33,247 bases of DNA, from positions 1-33,247 of the forward strand of contig JAFGLA010000064.1 in assembly GCA_016928295.1 (NCBI GenBank), written 5' to 3'. The DNA is from Opitutales bacterium (lineage in GTDB: Bacteria; Verrucomicrobiota; Verrucomicrobiia; Opitutales; Oceanipulchritudinaceae). The notes under the pieces were generated by a model. It worked only from the letters and a program-made list of their open reading frames with translations. It did no database searches and was not told where the DNA came from. The translations under genes were made by a program, and so were the position numbers. Position 1 is the first letter of the stretch, and every line of letters begins with the position of its first letter. Positions 1 to 8,123 of this stretch are shown in pieces.

Positions 1-70
1 GAATACGGGCGTCTTTCCGGCTAAAAAACAGCCCATTCGGCTCGGGGAATCTCGATTCACCTCGCCTCAT
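1..70 (-). CDS. Possible 5' end of a leftward gene, cut by the window edge
   Basis: Reading leftward from an ATG at 70-68, the frame stays open to base 1 and encodes 23 residues (begins MRRGESRFPEPNG). A second open frame starts at ATG 36-34. A gene diverging from lpxD would explain why the next 500 bases are non-coding. The peptide is too short to assign to a family, and it could be chance. Confidence 0.25.
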   Translation of the reverse strand, partial: MRRGESRFPEPNGLFFSRKDARI

Positions 71-568
71 GTTCTGATTTTTATCTCAGAAATCCATCCC
101 GCCCCCTCGGTCCGTCTATTTGCAAACGCTCCCTAGAGAGTACCTCGTAAGTTTACCGAAATAGGGCAGTGCCACCCAGCGCGGACGCTTCGTATGAGGC
201 GTCCATACCCCTGAGTATAACATGTTGACTGTCTTGCTGGTAGGGACGGCTGTCCCCATCCGTCCGAGCCCACGCATTCATCTGTCAAGAGCTAGGATTG
301 TTTCCGGGATTCTTTTGGAAATCCTCCCGCATTCCGACATGGGTTCTATTGGCATACTATCCAAAAAAGTTCCTAGAAGCGCAAAAACTACCATTATGCG
401 CCTGACTAACAGTGGCTGCTTGTGTTAAAAGCTGAACCTTTAAGGAGCGTTGCGTCAATTTGTCGGCAATTAACTGAATAGGGCTTTCAAGAGCCTTCCC
501 ATTCTGTTTCGCCATTATTACGCCGCGCAACCCGTCGTTGATAGTCTCTACTTTACTCGCTTTCAGGC
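71..568. other. Non-coding region upstream of lpxD
   Basis: About 500 bases with no convincing gene. Short open frames here have no recognisable protein character. I saw no tRNA, tmRNA, RNase P or SRP signature on either strand. The region holds small hairpins, including one at 183-204, and probably the promoter of lpxD-prs plus that of a possible leftward gene at the edge. Confidence 0.5.
183..204. other. Small hairpin in the lpxD upstream region
   Basis: GGACGC (183-188) pairs with GCGTCC (199-204), and the stem extends inward with a G-T wobble to about 9 bp around a GTAT loop. No T-run follows on either strand, so a terminator is unlikely. The function is unknown. Confidence 0.35.
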
Positions 569-1627
569 ATGGACATCAAAATCAGCTTCGCCGAACTGGA
601 AAAGGTCATTCCAATCATCGAAACGCGAGGACAGGCGCGTCCTTGTATCACGGGCGTATCTTCTCTTGAAGACGCTGTGGAGGGCGACGTCAGTTTCGCT
701 GGCGGCGTGAAGCAGTTCCCACTTTTGGCATCCTGCAAGGCCAGCGTCGTCATCGTTCCGCCTGCCTGCAAGGAACAACCTGCCGAAGGCTGCGCATTTA
801 TAGTTGTAGTAGACCCCTCACTGGCCATTGCCAAGGTGTGCGAACTTTTCGAGGCAATTCAGCGCCCCAGACCCGCTCCGGGAGTGCACAGTAGTGCCAC
901 TGTTGCCGAGGACGCCGCGATTGGCGAAGGCGTGTACATCGGGCCCAATTGCAGCGTGGCGCCCGGGGCAAAGATTGGAGACGGAAGCGTGTTGGAGGCA
1001 AACGTGCACATTGGCCGCGGCGCGAGCACGGGGCTTTCCTGTCGCCTGCACCCGGGGGTTGTCGTCCACGACTACTGCCAGCTTGGCAACAATGTGATTC
1101 TTCAGCCCGGGGTTGTGATCGGCGGCGATGGCTTCGGCTACACCCAGGTTGGCAAGCTGCCCGACCTTTACCACTACAAGCTCCCGCAGATAGGTATCGT
1201 GGTCCTCGAAGACAACGTCGAAGTCGGGGCCAACTCGACTATCGACCGTGCCCGCTTTGGCAAGACTTTGGTAGGGGAGGGCACGAAAATCGACAGTCTT
1301 GTACAGGTCGGTCACAACTCCCGCATAGGGCGCCGGTGCATAATCTGTGCTCAAGTGGGCATTGCTGGCAGCACCACCATTGGCGACTTTGTCATCATCT
1401 GGGGACAGGCTGGACTTGCCGGTCACACCACGGTAGGTGACGGAGCTTTTATTGGCGGACAGGCTGGAGTAATTAACAATTTGCCCGCAGGTGCCAAGGT
1501 GACGGGTACTCCTGCACGCCCTGTGATGATGCAAAGGCGAATAGAGGCCCTTGGGGCAAGGTTGCCGGAACTCTTTCGCGTTTTCGACCGCGAACAGGCA
1601 GCAAAAGCCTCCCAATCGGAACAATAG
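569..1627 (+). CDS. lpxD: UDP-3-O-acylglucosamine N-acyltransferase LpxD
   Basis: LpxD transfers the second, N-linked hydroxyacyl chain from acyl-ACP to UDP-3-O-acyl-glucosamine in lipid A synthesis, acting in the cytosol as a trimer. The 352 residues match the family layout. An N-terminal uridine-binding-type domain (about 20-95) is followed by a left-handed beta-helix of hexapeptide repeats from about 107 to 310, with periodic I/V-G-x-x motifs. The GGDGFGY motif (185-191) and the VQVGHN motif with the presumed catalytic His249 are present. A helical tail follows 310. The ATG at 569 places the N-terminal domain correctly. prs follows after 71 bases on the same strand, so the two may be co-transcribed. 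The usual lpx/fabZ/bamA partners are not in the window on this side. Confidence 0.95.
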   Translation: MDIKISFAELEKVIPIIETRGQARPCITGVSSLEDAVEGDVSFAGGVKQFPLLASCKASVVIVPPACKEQPAEGCAFIVVVDPSLAIAKVCELFEAIQRPRPAPGVHSSATVAEDAAIGEGVYIGPNCSVAPGAKIGDGSVLEANVHIGRGASTGLSCRLHPGVVVHDYCQLGNNVILQPGVVIGGDGFGYTQVGKLPDLYHYKLPQIGIVVLEDNVEVGANSTIDRARFGKTLVGEGTKIDSLVQVGHNSRIGRRCIICAQVGIAGSTTIGDFVIIWGQAGLAGHTTVGDGAFIGGQAGVINNLPAGAKVTGTPARPVMMQRRIEALGARLPELFRVFDREQAAKASQSEQ

Positions 1628-1698
1628 TGCGCAAATAGCCAGAGCCTGCTTTACATTTCCGCAAAACACTCCGAAAACGGACAGACATCCCACACACA

Positions 1699-2649
1699 AT
1701 GACGCAAATCGGTGAAATGAAAATTATCTCTGGCAGTGCCAATCCGGCTCTTGCCAAGGGTATATGCGACTACATCGGCACGGAGCTATGCCAGACCACA
1801 CTAAAGCGATTCCCTGACGGAGAGATATTCGTCAAGATCAATGAAAATGTCCGTGGCAGCGACGTGTTCATTATCAATCCGACTTGTCCGCCCGCGAACG
1901 ACAATCTGGTTGAAATGCTGATCATGATCGACGCGGCACGCCGCGCCTCGGCCCAGCGCATAACGGCTGTATTGCCCTTCTACGGCTACGCCAGGCAGGA
2001 CCGCAAGGATCAGCCCAGAGTGCCCATCACGGCGAAGCTGGTGGCGAATCTGCTCGTTACCGCGGGTGCCAACCGAGTCCTTACAATGGACCTGCACGCG
2101 CCGCAGATTCAGGGCTTTTTCGACATTCCCGTGGACCATCTCTACGCATCCACGGTGTTCTACCGCTACCTGAAGAAGCTTCAGATACCGGATCTGGTCG
2201 TTATCTCGCCGGATGTTGGCGGACTTAAAATGGCTGCCGCATACGCAGACCTTCTGGGAACGAGCTTCGGCTTTGTCGCCAAGCGCCGCACGGACGCAAT
2301 CAACGTCGAGGCGATGAACCTTGTGGGCGATGTCAATGGCCGCTCCGTTCTGCTTGTGGACGACATGACCGAGTCCGCCGGAACACTTCAAGCCGCAGCC
2401 AAGATGCTCCGCGACAACGGCGCACGCGAAGTTCGCGCCTGCGTTACGCACGCCGTGCTTAACGAAAAGGGCTACGAACGCCTCCGCACGGGCTTCCTCG
2501 ATGAACTCATCACGACGGACTCTACGCCAATTGATCCGCAGGGCTTGCCCATCACTGTGCTGAGTGTGGCGGAGTTGCTCGCAGAAGCCATTTTGCGCAT
2601 CTGCAACCACCAGTCTGTTACGGGATTGTTTGAGATCAAAGGCTGGTAG
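1699..2649 (+). CDS. prs: Ribose-phosphate pyrophosphokinase (PRPP synthetase)
   Basis: The enzyme makes PRPP from ribose-5-phosphate and ATP for nucleotide, His, Trp and NAD synthesis. The 316-residue length is typical. Visible signatures are FPDGE near 38-42, YGYARQDRK (95-103), the DLHAPQIQGFF motif (131-141), KRR (195-197) and the PRPP-binding loop VDDMTESAGT (220-229). In that loop a more usual I-x-T is replaced by T-E-S, a conservative change. A second in-frame ATG at 1717 (MKIISG) aligns well with short family members and has a weak GGTGAA upstream, so the true start may be 1717. A strong terminator follows the stop by about 45 bases. Confidence 0.95.
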   Translation: MTQIGEMKIISGSANPALAKGICDYIGTELCQTTLKRFPDGEIFVKINENVRGSDVFIINPTCPPANDNLVEMLIMIDAARRASAQRITAVLPFYGYARQDRKDQPRVPITAKLVANLLVTAGANRVLTMDLHAPQIQGFFDIPVDHLYASTVFYRYLKKLQIPDLVVISPDVGGLKMAAAYADLLGTSFGFVAKRRTDAINVEAMNLVGDVNGRSVLLVDDMTESAGTLQAAAKMLRDNGAREVRACVTHAVLNEKGYERLRTGFLDELITTDSTPIDPQGLPITVLSVAELLAEAILRICNHQSVTGLFEIKGW

Positions 2650-2694
2650 AACACTTGGCAAGGTTTGGCGGGCCTTTTCCCACAAGGCGCGCCA

Positions 2695-2731
2695 CAAAAA
2701 AGGCTCCCGAGCGATTCGGGAGCCTTTTTTT
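2695..2731. terminator. Bidirectional intrinsic terminator between prs and galM
   Basis: AGGCTCCCGA (2701-2710) pairs perfectly with TCGGGAGCCT (2716-2725) around a 5-base loop. An A-run precedes the stem and a T-run follows, so it can terminate both rightward prs transcripts and the leftward arabinose operon that ends at 2761. Confidence 0.9.
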
Positions 2732-2760
2732 GTTGGGTGTTACCCCATGTGCCAGACGGC

Positions 2761-3912
2761 CTACTTTGCCGAGAAGCGCAGAATCGTGGTGCTCTCGTAT
2801 TTGTCGCCCTGCTTGAGGATGGTGCTGGGGAAGTTCACCTTGTTGGGCGAATCCGGGTAGTGCTGCGTTTCAAGGCAGAGACCCGTCCGGTATGCCAGTG
2901 GCACGGAATCCTTTCCGATGGCTCCCTTCATGAAGTTGCCCGAGTAGAACTGTATGGCCGGCTCGGTGGTGAGTATTTCCATCGTGCGACCGCTCTGCGG
3001 GTCGTGCAGCGTCACCTGATTGCGGAGCTGCCCGTCAGCCTTTTCGAACACAAAGTTGTGGTCGTAGCCGCCGCCCAGCTTCAGCTGTTCGTCCGCGGCC
3101 TCGATGTCGGCCCCTATCTGCTTTGCTGATTGAAAGTCGAACGGAGTGCCCTTTACCGGCGTAATTTCGCCCGTCGGGATAAGCGCGGCATCAACAGGCG
3201 TCATGCGGTTTGCGAGCATTTTAAGCTCGTGCCCGAGAATGCTGTTCTTCGAGCTGCCCGTCAGGTTGTAATACATGTGGTGAGTCAGGTTAACGGGCGT
3301 TGCCTTGTCGCTAACTGCTTCGTAGTGGATTACCAGCTCGCTTTGGCTGTCCAGAATGAAGCTGATGGACACGTTCAGGTTACCCGGAAATCCGTTTTCC
3401 CCGTCAGGGCTAAGGCGGGTCATTTTCACCCCCACAGCGTCCACGGCGTTGATGGACTCCGCCTTCCAGACCATCTTGTGATAACCCGGCGTGCCCCCGT
3501 GCAGGCAGTTCCCGTTTTCGTTGTCGGTAATTTTGTATTCAGTGCCATCGAGCGTGAACTTTGCCCCGCCGATGCGGTTGCCGTAACGTCCAATCGCCGC
3601 GCCCTGAAAGGTCTGGTCGGCCACGTATTGGTCAAGCGAGTCAAAGCCCAGCACCACGTCGGCAATATTGCCTTCGCGGTCTGGAACTTCGATTGCCTGC
3701 ACAATTGCGCCCCAGTTGGAGAGGCGAACCGTCATGCCTTTGCCGTCTGTCAGAGTGTAAAGCTGGACGGGAGAGCCGTCCGGAGCTTTGCCCCAGTCGG
3801 ACACTTTGATGCCAAGATCTGCGCCGCCACCGGCGGATTGCTGGTCCTTGCAGTCGCAGCCAGCCGCAGTCGCTATTGCGGCGATGCCAAGAAAAGAAAT
3901 TAGTTTGTTCAT
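2761..3912 (-). CDS. Aldose 1-epimerase (GalM family), predicted lipoprotein
   Basis: Galactose mutarotase family, interconverting alpha and beta anomers of aldoses. The 383 residues begin with a hydrophobic signal and a lipobox (A-A-G-Cys19), so the mature protein is probably lipid-anchored in the periplasm or outer membrane. Family motifs are visible: NCLHGG with His138, NLTHH with the catalytic-type His212 (the usual Asn before it is His211), and CLETQHYPDS with the presumed general base Glu348. It is the last gene of the leftward arabinose operon, downstream of the symporter. I infer that it equilibrates arabinose anomers before uptake. It could also act on galactose or glucose, because the family is not strict. 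Confidence 0.9.
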   Translation of the reverse strand: MNKLISFLGIAAIATAAGCDCKDQQSAGGGADLGIKVSDWGKAPDGSPVQLYTLTDGKGMTVRLSNWGAIVQAIEVPDREGNIADVVLGFDSLDQYVADQTFQGAAIGRYGNRIGGAKFTLDGTEYKITDNENGNCLHGGTPGYHKMVWKAESINAVDAVGVKMTRLSPDGENGFPGNLNVSISFILDSQSELVIHYEAVSDKATPVNLTHHMYYNLTGSSKNSILGHELKMLANRMTPVDAALIPTGEITPVKGTPFDFQSAKQIGADIEAADEQLKLGGGYDHNFVFEKADGQLRNQVTLHDPQSGRTMEILTTEPAIQFYSGNFMKGAIGKDSVPLAYRTGLCLETQHYPDSPNKVNFPSTILKQGDKYESTTILRFSAK

Positions 3913-4054
3913 GGGGTAATATTTGTGGGTTATCCGGGAGATTCTTTTTGAGGGATGCTGCGCCTTTCACAGCTCGTAAATACCGAGCCGCCAAAAGGCG
4001 GACAGGCCCCGCGCAGCTTGCCATGACGGCCTGCCGCGCGGAGCCTGTGAAAGC

Positions 4055-5728
4055 TTACAGCCAGAAGCTGAAGTAGAGATACATTCCGACGACCAGTGCG
4101 ACGACCAGAGTTGCGAGGGCCGTGTTCCAGCGGTCCCAACTGGACTTCACTTCTTCGTCGTCCTTGAAGGTGCCGTAGGTGAGGCCGTCCGTCTTTTCCG
4201 CGCTGGGGGCGGGGGTCATGTAGGACGCTACCACCACGACTACGACGCTTATAACAAGCAGCACGCCCGTGGCATACAGGAAGTTGAAGTCGCCGATGGC
4301 GGCAAGGAAGGCCGGTTCTGCAATCTTGTCCTTGCCGAAGAAGGTCTGGATGCTGAGCTTTATCATACCGGCAACAAAGCCGACGCCCATGCCCCAGACT
4401 GCGCCGTAGCTGTTGATGCGCTTCCAGAACAGGCCCAGCACGAACACCGCGCAGATCGGCGGGGCAAGGTAGCCCTGCACGCTCTGGAGGTATTGGTAGA
4501 GGCCGCCGCTGGACACCATCTTCATGACGGGAATCCACATGATGCCAAGACCCACGACCACGCAGGTTGCCACGCGGCCTGCCCACACGTAGTGTGCCTG
4601 ACTTTTGTTCGGGCGCAGCTTTTCGTAGATGTCCACTGTGAAGAGTGTCGCGCAGGAGTTGAACAGCGATGCGAGCGAACTCATCAGTGCTGCCAGAAGG
4701 CAGGCCACGATAAGGCCGCGAAGACCGATTGGCAGCAGGGTCGAAACCAGCGTCGGGAAGACCATGTCGCCGTTGATGACGCTAGTGCCGTCCGCAGCGA
4801 GCTTCATCGGGATGTGGATGATGCCCTTCTGGTGCAGCGCCCAGCCAATGAGGCCAGGGACAAGGAATATGAGAACGGGCGTTACCTTCAACAAGCCGCC
4901 GAACAGTGCGCCGCGGCGGGCCTGCTTCAGGTTGCGAGCCGTGAGTGTACGCTGGACGATGTACTGGTCTGTGCACCAGTACCAGACGCCGATGATGGGC
5001 GAGGCGATAATTACGCCAAGCCATGGGAAATCCGGGTCGGACAGCGGGCGCCAGAGCGCGAACTGTTCGGCGTGCGGCTTTGCCATTTCGATGAGTTCGC
5101 CCCAGCCGCCAAGCTCGTGCAGTCCGTAGTAAGAGAGGAAACAGGAACCTAGAATAAGCAGGACCGCCTGCGGGGCTTCCGTGTAAATAACGGCCTTCAT
5201 GCCGCCGACGACGGTGTAAACACCAGTCAGGATGACCGTGGCGAAGGCGCCGACCCAGAAAGCGTTTTCGGGCGAGCCGAAGGTGTTGGGCAGGAGCGCC
5301 TCAAAGACCATGGCTCCGGCGTAAATGGTGACGCTGACCTTGGTGAACACGTATGCGACGAGCGACACCATGCTCAGTATCCAGCGTGCTTTGGGGCTGA
5401 AGCGGCGTTCAAGATACTCCGGCATCGTATAGACGCCGGACTTGTAGTAGAAGGGCACGAATATGTAGGCCAATAGGACGAGCACCCATGCGTGCAGTTC
5501 CCAGTGCGCCATTGCCATGCCCGTGGACGCGCCACTGCCTGCCAGACCCACGACGTGTTCCGAGCCGATGTTCGACGAGAATATCGAAGCACCGATCAGG
5601 AAGAACCCGGCGTTGCGGCCCGCGAGGAAGTAGTCCGCGGTGTTTTTAAGTTTCATACCGCACCAGAGCGTAATGCCCGCGATGCAGCAGAAATACAGAC
5701 CGATTACGGTCCAATCCAGCCAATGCAT
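4055..5728 (-). CDS. Sodium:solute symporter, SGLT-like, probable arabinose importer
   Basis: SSS/SLC5 family inner-membrane protein of 557 residues with about 14 predicted hydrophobic helices. The TM1-type Na+-binding region with G-x-S-I-F-S-S-N (46-53) and the SEHVVG segment resemble bacterial vSGLT proteins. The WYWCTDQYIVQRTL signature is at 249-262. A Ser-rich helix at about 350-364 matches the conserved second sodium site. The gene lies between araD and the galM-like gene in the arabinose operon, which suggests uptake of L-arabinose or a related aldose. The substrate cannot be read from the sequence. The start ATG at 5728 has no Shine-Dalgarno sequence. Confidence 0.9.
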   Translation of the reverse strand: MHWLDWTVIGLYFCCIAGITLWCGMKLKNTADYFLAGRNAGFFLIGASIFSSNIGSEHVVGLAGSGASTGMAMAHWELHAWVLVLLAYIFVPFYYKSGVYTMPEYLERRFSPKARWILSMVSLVAYVFTKVSVTIYAGAMVFEALLPNTFGSPENAFWVGAFATVILTGVYTVVGGMKAVIYTEAPQAVLLILGSCFLSYYGLHELGGWGELIEMAKPHAEQFALWRPLSDPDFPWLGVIIASPIIGVWYWCTDQYIVQRTLTARNLKQARRGALFGGLLKVTPVLIFLVPGLIGWALHQKGIIHIPMKLAADGTSVINGDMVFPTLVSTLLPIGLRGLIVACLLAALMSSLASLFNSCATLFTVDIYEKLRPNKSQAHYVWAGRVATCVVVGLGIMWIPVMKMVSSGGLYQYLQSVQGYLAPPICAVFVLGLFWKRINSYGAVWGMGVGFVAGMIKLSIQTFFGKDKIAEPAFLAAIGDFNFLYATGVLLVISVVVVVVASYMTPAPSAEKTDGLTYGTFKDDEEVKSSWDRWNTALATLVVALVVGMYLYFSFWL

Positions 5729-5797
5729 AATATGGGGTGAGTTTGAGGGGTTATAGAGAGTGTTTGTTTTCTGCGAAGCGATTGGGGAAATATGACG

Positions 5798-6493
5798 CTA
5801 TTGGCCGTAGTAAGCCTTTGCGCCATGCTTGCGGAAAAAGTGCTTGTTCACGAGGTAATCCGGCGCTGGGGCGGCAGCAGGGCAGATGGACAGGCTTTTT
5901 ATCGCCATGTCGGCCACGATTTCAAGCGCCTGAGCGTATTCGACTGCTTTCAAGCCGCTTGTTCCCCAGACAAAGGGGCCGTGGTTGCGCACGAGGACCG
6001 CTGGCATGTCCAGCGGCGGCGTGGAGCCGATGCACTCCACTATCACGTTGCCGGTTTCAAGCTCGTATTCGCCCTGCACCTCGGCCTCTGTCATGGCGCG
6101 GGTGACGGGCACGGGTCCGTGGAAATGATCCGCGTGCGTCGTGCCAAGGCAGGGGATGGCTCTTGCCGCCTGTGCGAAGGCCACCGCGCAGCGCGAATGC
6201 GTGTGCACGACGCTGCGCACGCCCTGCTGCCCGTAGGCGCGAAAGAGGATGCGGTGCGTGGGCGTGTCCGAGGATGGGCGAAGATTGCCGTCAACGATCT
6301 TGCCTTCAAGGTCCAGCACCACCATGTCGGCGGCGCGGAGCTTTTCATACGGTACGCCGCTCGGCTTTATGGCGAAGACGCCAGCTTTTGCGTCGAATAC
6401 GCTGACGTTGCCGAATGTCAGGTCAACAAGCCCTGTTTTGGGAAGGAGCAGGTTCGCTTCGAGGCATTCTTCACGTATGCTTGCGTATTGCAT
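5798..6493 (-). CDS. araD: L-ribulose-5-phosphate 4-epimerase
   Basis: Class II aldolase/adducin fold enzyme converting L-ribulose-5-phosphate to D-xylulose-5-phosphate, which enters the pentose phosphate pathway. The 231-residue length is normal for AraD. The zinc-ligand motif HTHS gives His97 and His99, with His171 in the RNHG motif. The catalytic-type Asp76 sits in PSSDTPTH, and GNVS and KPSG substrate-loop motifs occur at about 28 and 43. The start lies one base after the araA stop. It is one of the few genes here with a purine-rich AGGACT stretch upstream. Closely related SgbE/UlaF epimerases share the motifs, but the araA/araB context settles the role. Confidence 0.95.
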   Translation of the reverse strand: MQYASIREECLEANLLLPKTGLVDLTFGNVSVFDAKAGVFAIKPSGVPYEKLRAADMVVLDLEGKIVDGNLRPSSDTPTHRILFRAYGQQGVRSVVHTHSRCAVAFAQAARAIPCLGTTHADHFHGPVPVTRAMTEAEVQGEYELETGNVIVECIGSTPPLDMPAVLVRNHGPFVWGTSGLKAVEYAQALEIVADMAIKSLSICPAAAPAPDYLVNKHFFRKHGAKAYYGQ

Positions 6494-6494
6494 C

Positions 6495-8000
6495 CTAGAG
6501 TCCTTTCAGCCCGTAGGCGGCGTCGTTCCAGCGTAGCTCGTTCTTTATATCGCGCAGTTTGCTGTCTTCGTCGATAAGTATCATCTCAACGCCGCTCATG
6601 CCAGCGAAGTCTTCGAGCATTTCCGTCGTCACGCTGTAGGAGAACGCCGTGTGGTGCCCGCCGCCTGCGAGAATCCAAGCCGCCGCGCCGGTTGCGAGGT
6701 CGGGCATCGGTTCCCATAGAACGCGTGCCACGGGGAGCTTGGGCAGATCTTTCAAGGGCTTCACGGCCTTTACAGTGTTCACCACCATGCGGAAGCGGTT
6801 GCCCATGTCCACGAGTGCGGCGTTGAGCGCGTCGCCTTCCTTGCCGTCGAATACGAGGCGGACCGGGTCGGCCTTGCCGCCGATGCCCAGGGGGTGGATT
6901 TCGCAGGAGGGCTTGCCAGCGGCGATAGACGGGCAGATTTCCAGCATGTGCGCGCCTAGGTCATACATGCCGTCGGGGCCGAGGTTGTAAGTGTAGTCCT
7001 CCATGAAGGAGGTGCCCTTGTCGTCCCCGTGGGCCATGGCTTTCAACACGCGGGTCATTGCGGCCTGCTTCCAGTCGCCTTCCGCGCCGAAGCCGTAGCC
7101 GTCGGCCATGAGGCGCTGCGAGGCGATGCCCGGGAGCTGGTCGAGGCCGTAGAGGTCTTCGAAAGTGTCTGTGTAGGCGTGGAAGCCGCCTTCGGTTAGG
7201 AATGCGCGAAGGCCCAGCTCGATGCGGGCCGCGGTGCGCAGGCTCTCGTGCTGCTGGCCGCCCTTTTGCAGGCTCGGCATCATCGTGTAGCTTTCCGCGT
7301 ATTCGGCGCAGAGGGCGTCCGTTTCCGCGTCGCCTATCTGAGCGATCACAGCGGCGAGGTCGCCTATGCCGTGGGTGTTGACCTCCATGCCGAAGCGGAT
7401 CTGCGCTTCCACCTTGTCGCCGCAGGTTACGGAGACCTGACGCATGTTGTCGCCAAAGCGGACCAGCTTCAGGTTGCGCATTTCGTGCCAGCCCTTGGCG
7501 GCTGATGTCCATGCGGAGAGGCTTGCGACAGTCTGCGGTGCCTGCCAGTGGCCGACTACGACTTTGCGCTCCATGCGCAGGCGGCTCATCATGAAACCGA
7601 ACTCGCGGTCGCCGTGGGCGGACTGGTTCAGGTTCATGAAGTCCATGTCCATCGTGGCCCAGGGGATGTCCCTGTTGTACTGCGTGTGCAGGTGGCAGAT
7701 GGGTTTGGTGAGGGTGCGAAGGCCCGCAATCCACATCTTGGCGGGCGAGAAGGTGTGCATCCACGCGATCAGGCCGATGCACTTGGGCGAGGAGTTCGCC
7801 TCAAGGCAGAGCTTCAGGATGGCGTCCGAGCCCGTAAGCACGGGCTTGAACACCACCTTGGCGCGAATAGAGGGGTTGGCGTCCAGATAGGCGGCTATTT
7901 CCTGCGAGTGCGCGGCTACCTGACGGAGTGTTTCGTCTCCGTAGAGGTGCTGACTGCCGGTGATGAACCAAAGTTCGAGGTCGTTTGCAAATGTGCTCAT
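6495..8000 (-). CDS. araA: L-arabinose isomerase
   Basis: Isomerises L-arabinose to L-ribulose in the cytosol with a divalent metal, usually manganese. The 501-residue length matches the family. The four expected metal ligands are visible: Glu307 (GFGAEGDW), Glu334 (SFMEDYTY), His351 (GAHMLE) and His450 (GGGHHTAF). The N-terminal [11 protein letters not shown] segment is characteristic. The gene is second in the operon, separated from araB by about 120 bases that hold a repeat element. No Shine-Dalgarno sequence precedes the ATG. Confidence 0.97.
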   Translation of the reverse strand: MSTFANDLELWFITGSQHLYGDETLRQVAAHSQEIAAYLDANPSIRAKVVFKPVLTGSDAILKLCLEANSSPKCIGLIAWMHTFSPAKMWIAGLRTLTKPICHLHTQYNRDIPWATMDMDFMNLNQSAHGDREFGFMMSRLRMERKVVVGHWQAPQTVASLSAWTSAAKGWHEMRNLKLVRFGDNMRQVSVTCGDKVEAQIRFGMEVNTHGIGDLAAVIAQIGDAETDALCAEYAESYTMMPSLQKGGQQHESLRTAARIELGLRAFLTEGGFHAYTDTFEDLYGLDQLPGIASQRLMADGYGFGAEGDWKQAAMTRVLKAMAHGDDKGTSFMEDYTYNLGPDGMYDLGAHMLEICPSIAAGKPSCEIHPLGIGGKADPVRLVFDGKEGDALNAALVDMGNRFRMVVNTVKAVKPLKDLPKLPVARVLWEPMPDLATGAAAWILAGGGHHTAFSYSVTTEMLEDFAGMSGVEMILIDEDSKLRDIKNELRWNDAAYGLKGL

Positions 8001-8021
8001 AAGAAGATAAAGAAAAATGTT

Positions 8022-8105
8022 TTAACCACAGATTTTCACAGATTTACACAGATTATAAAAATCAGAATATCTTTATTTTTAATGATTTGTGTAATCGGTG
8101 GTTAA
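8022..8105. repeat. Intergenic element with phased CACAGATT repeats and inverted ends
   Basis: Three direct copies of CACAGATT start at 8027, 8037 and 8047, exactly one helical turn apart. The far end carries inverted, diverged copies. The outermost arms TTAACCAC (8022-8029) and GTGGTTAA (8098-8105) are perfect inverted repeats around an AT-rich centre. It lies between araB and araA inside the operon. Similar ACCACAGATT-type intergenic repeats are, to my knowledge, scattered in several bacterial genomes. A role in differential mRNA stability is possible but unproven. Confidence 0.7.
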
Positions 8106-8123
8106 CTGTTTTGGGGTTTGTTT

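Noticed and set aside
818-1699. Long leftward open frame (293 codons) opposite lpxD
   Set aside because: Low-complexity shadow of lpxD; LpxD on the plus strand has full family motifs.
1801-2697. Long leftward open frame (298 codons) opposite prs
   Set aside because: Antisense shadow of prs with no recognisable domain.
8022-8105. CRISPR array
   Set aside because: The units are 8 bases with 2-base gaps and inverted copies; there are no repeat-spacer units of CRISPR length and no cas genes.
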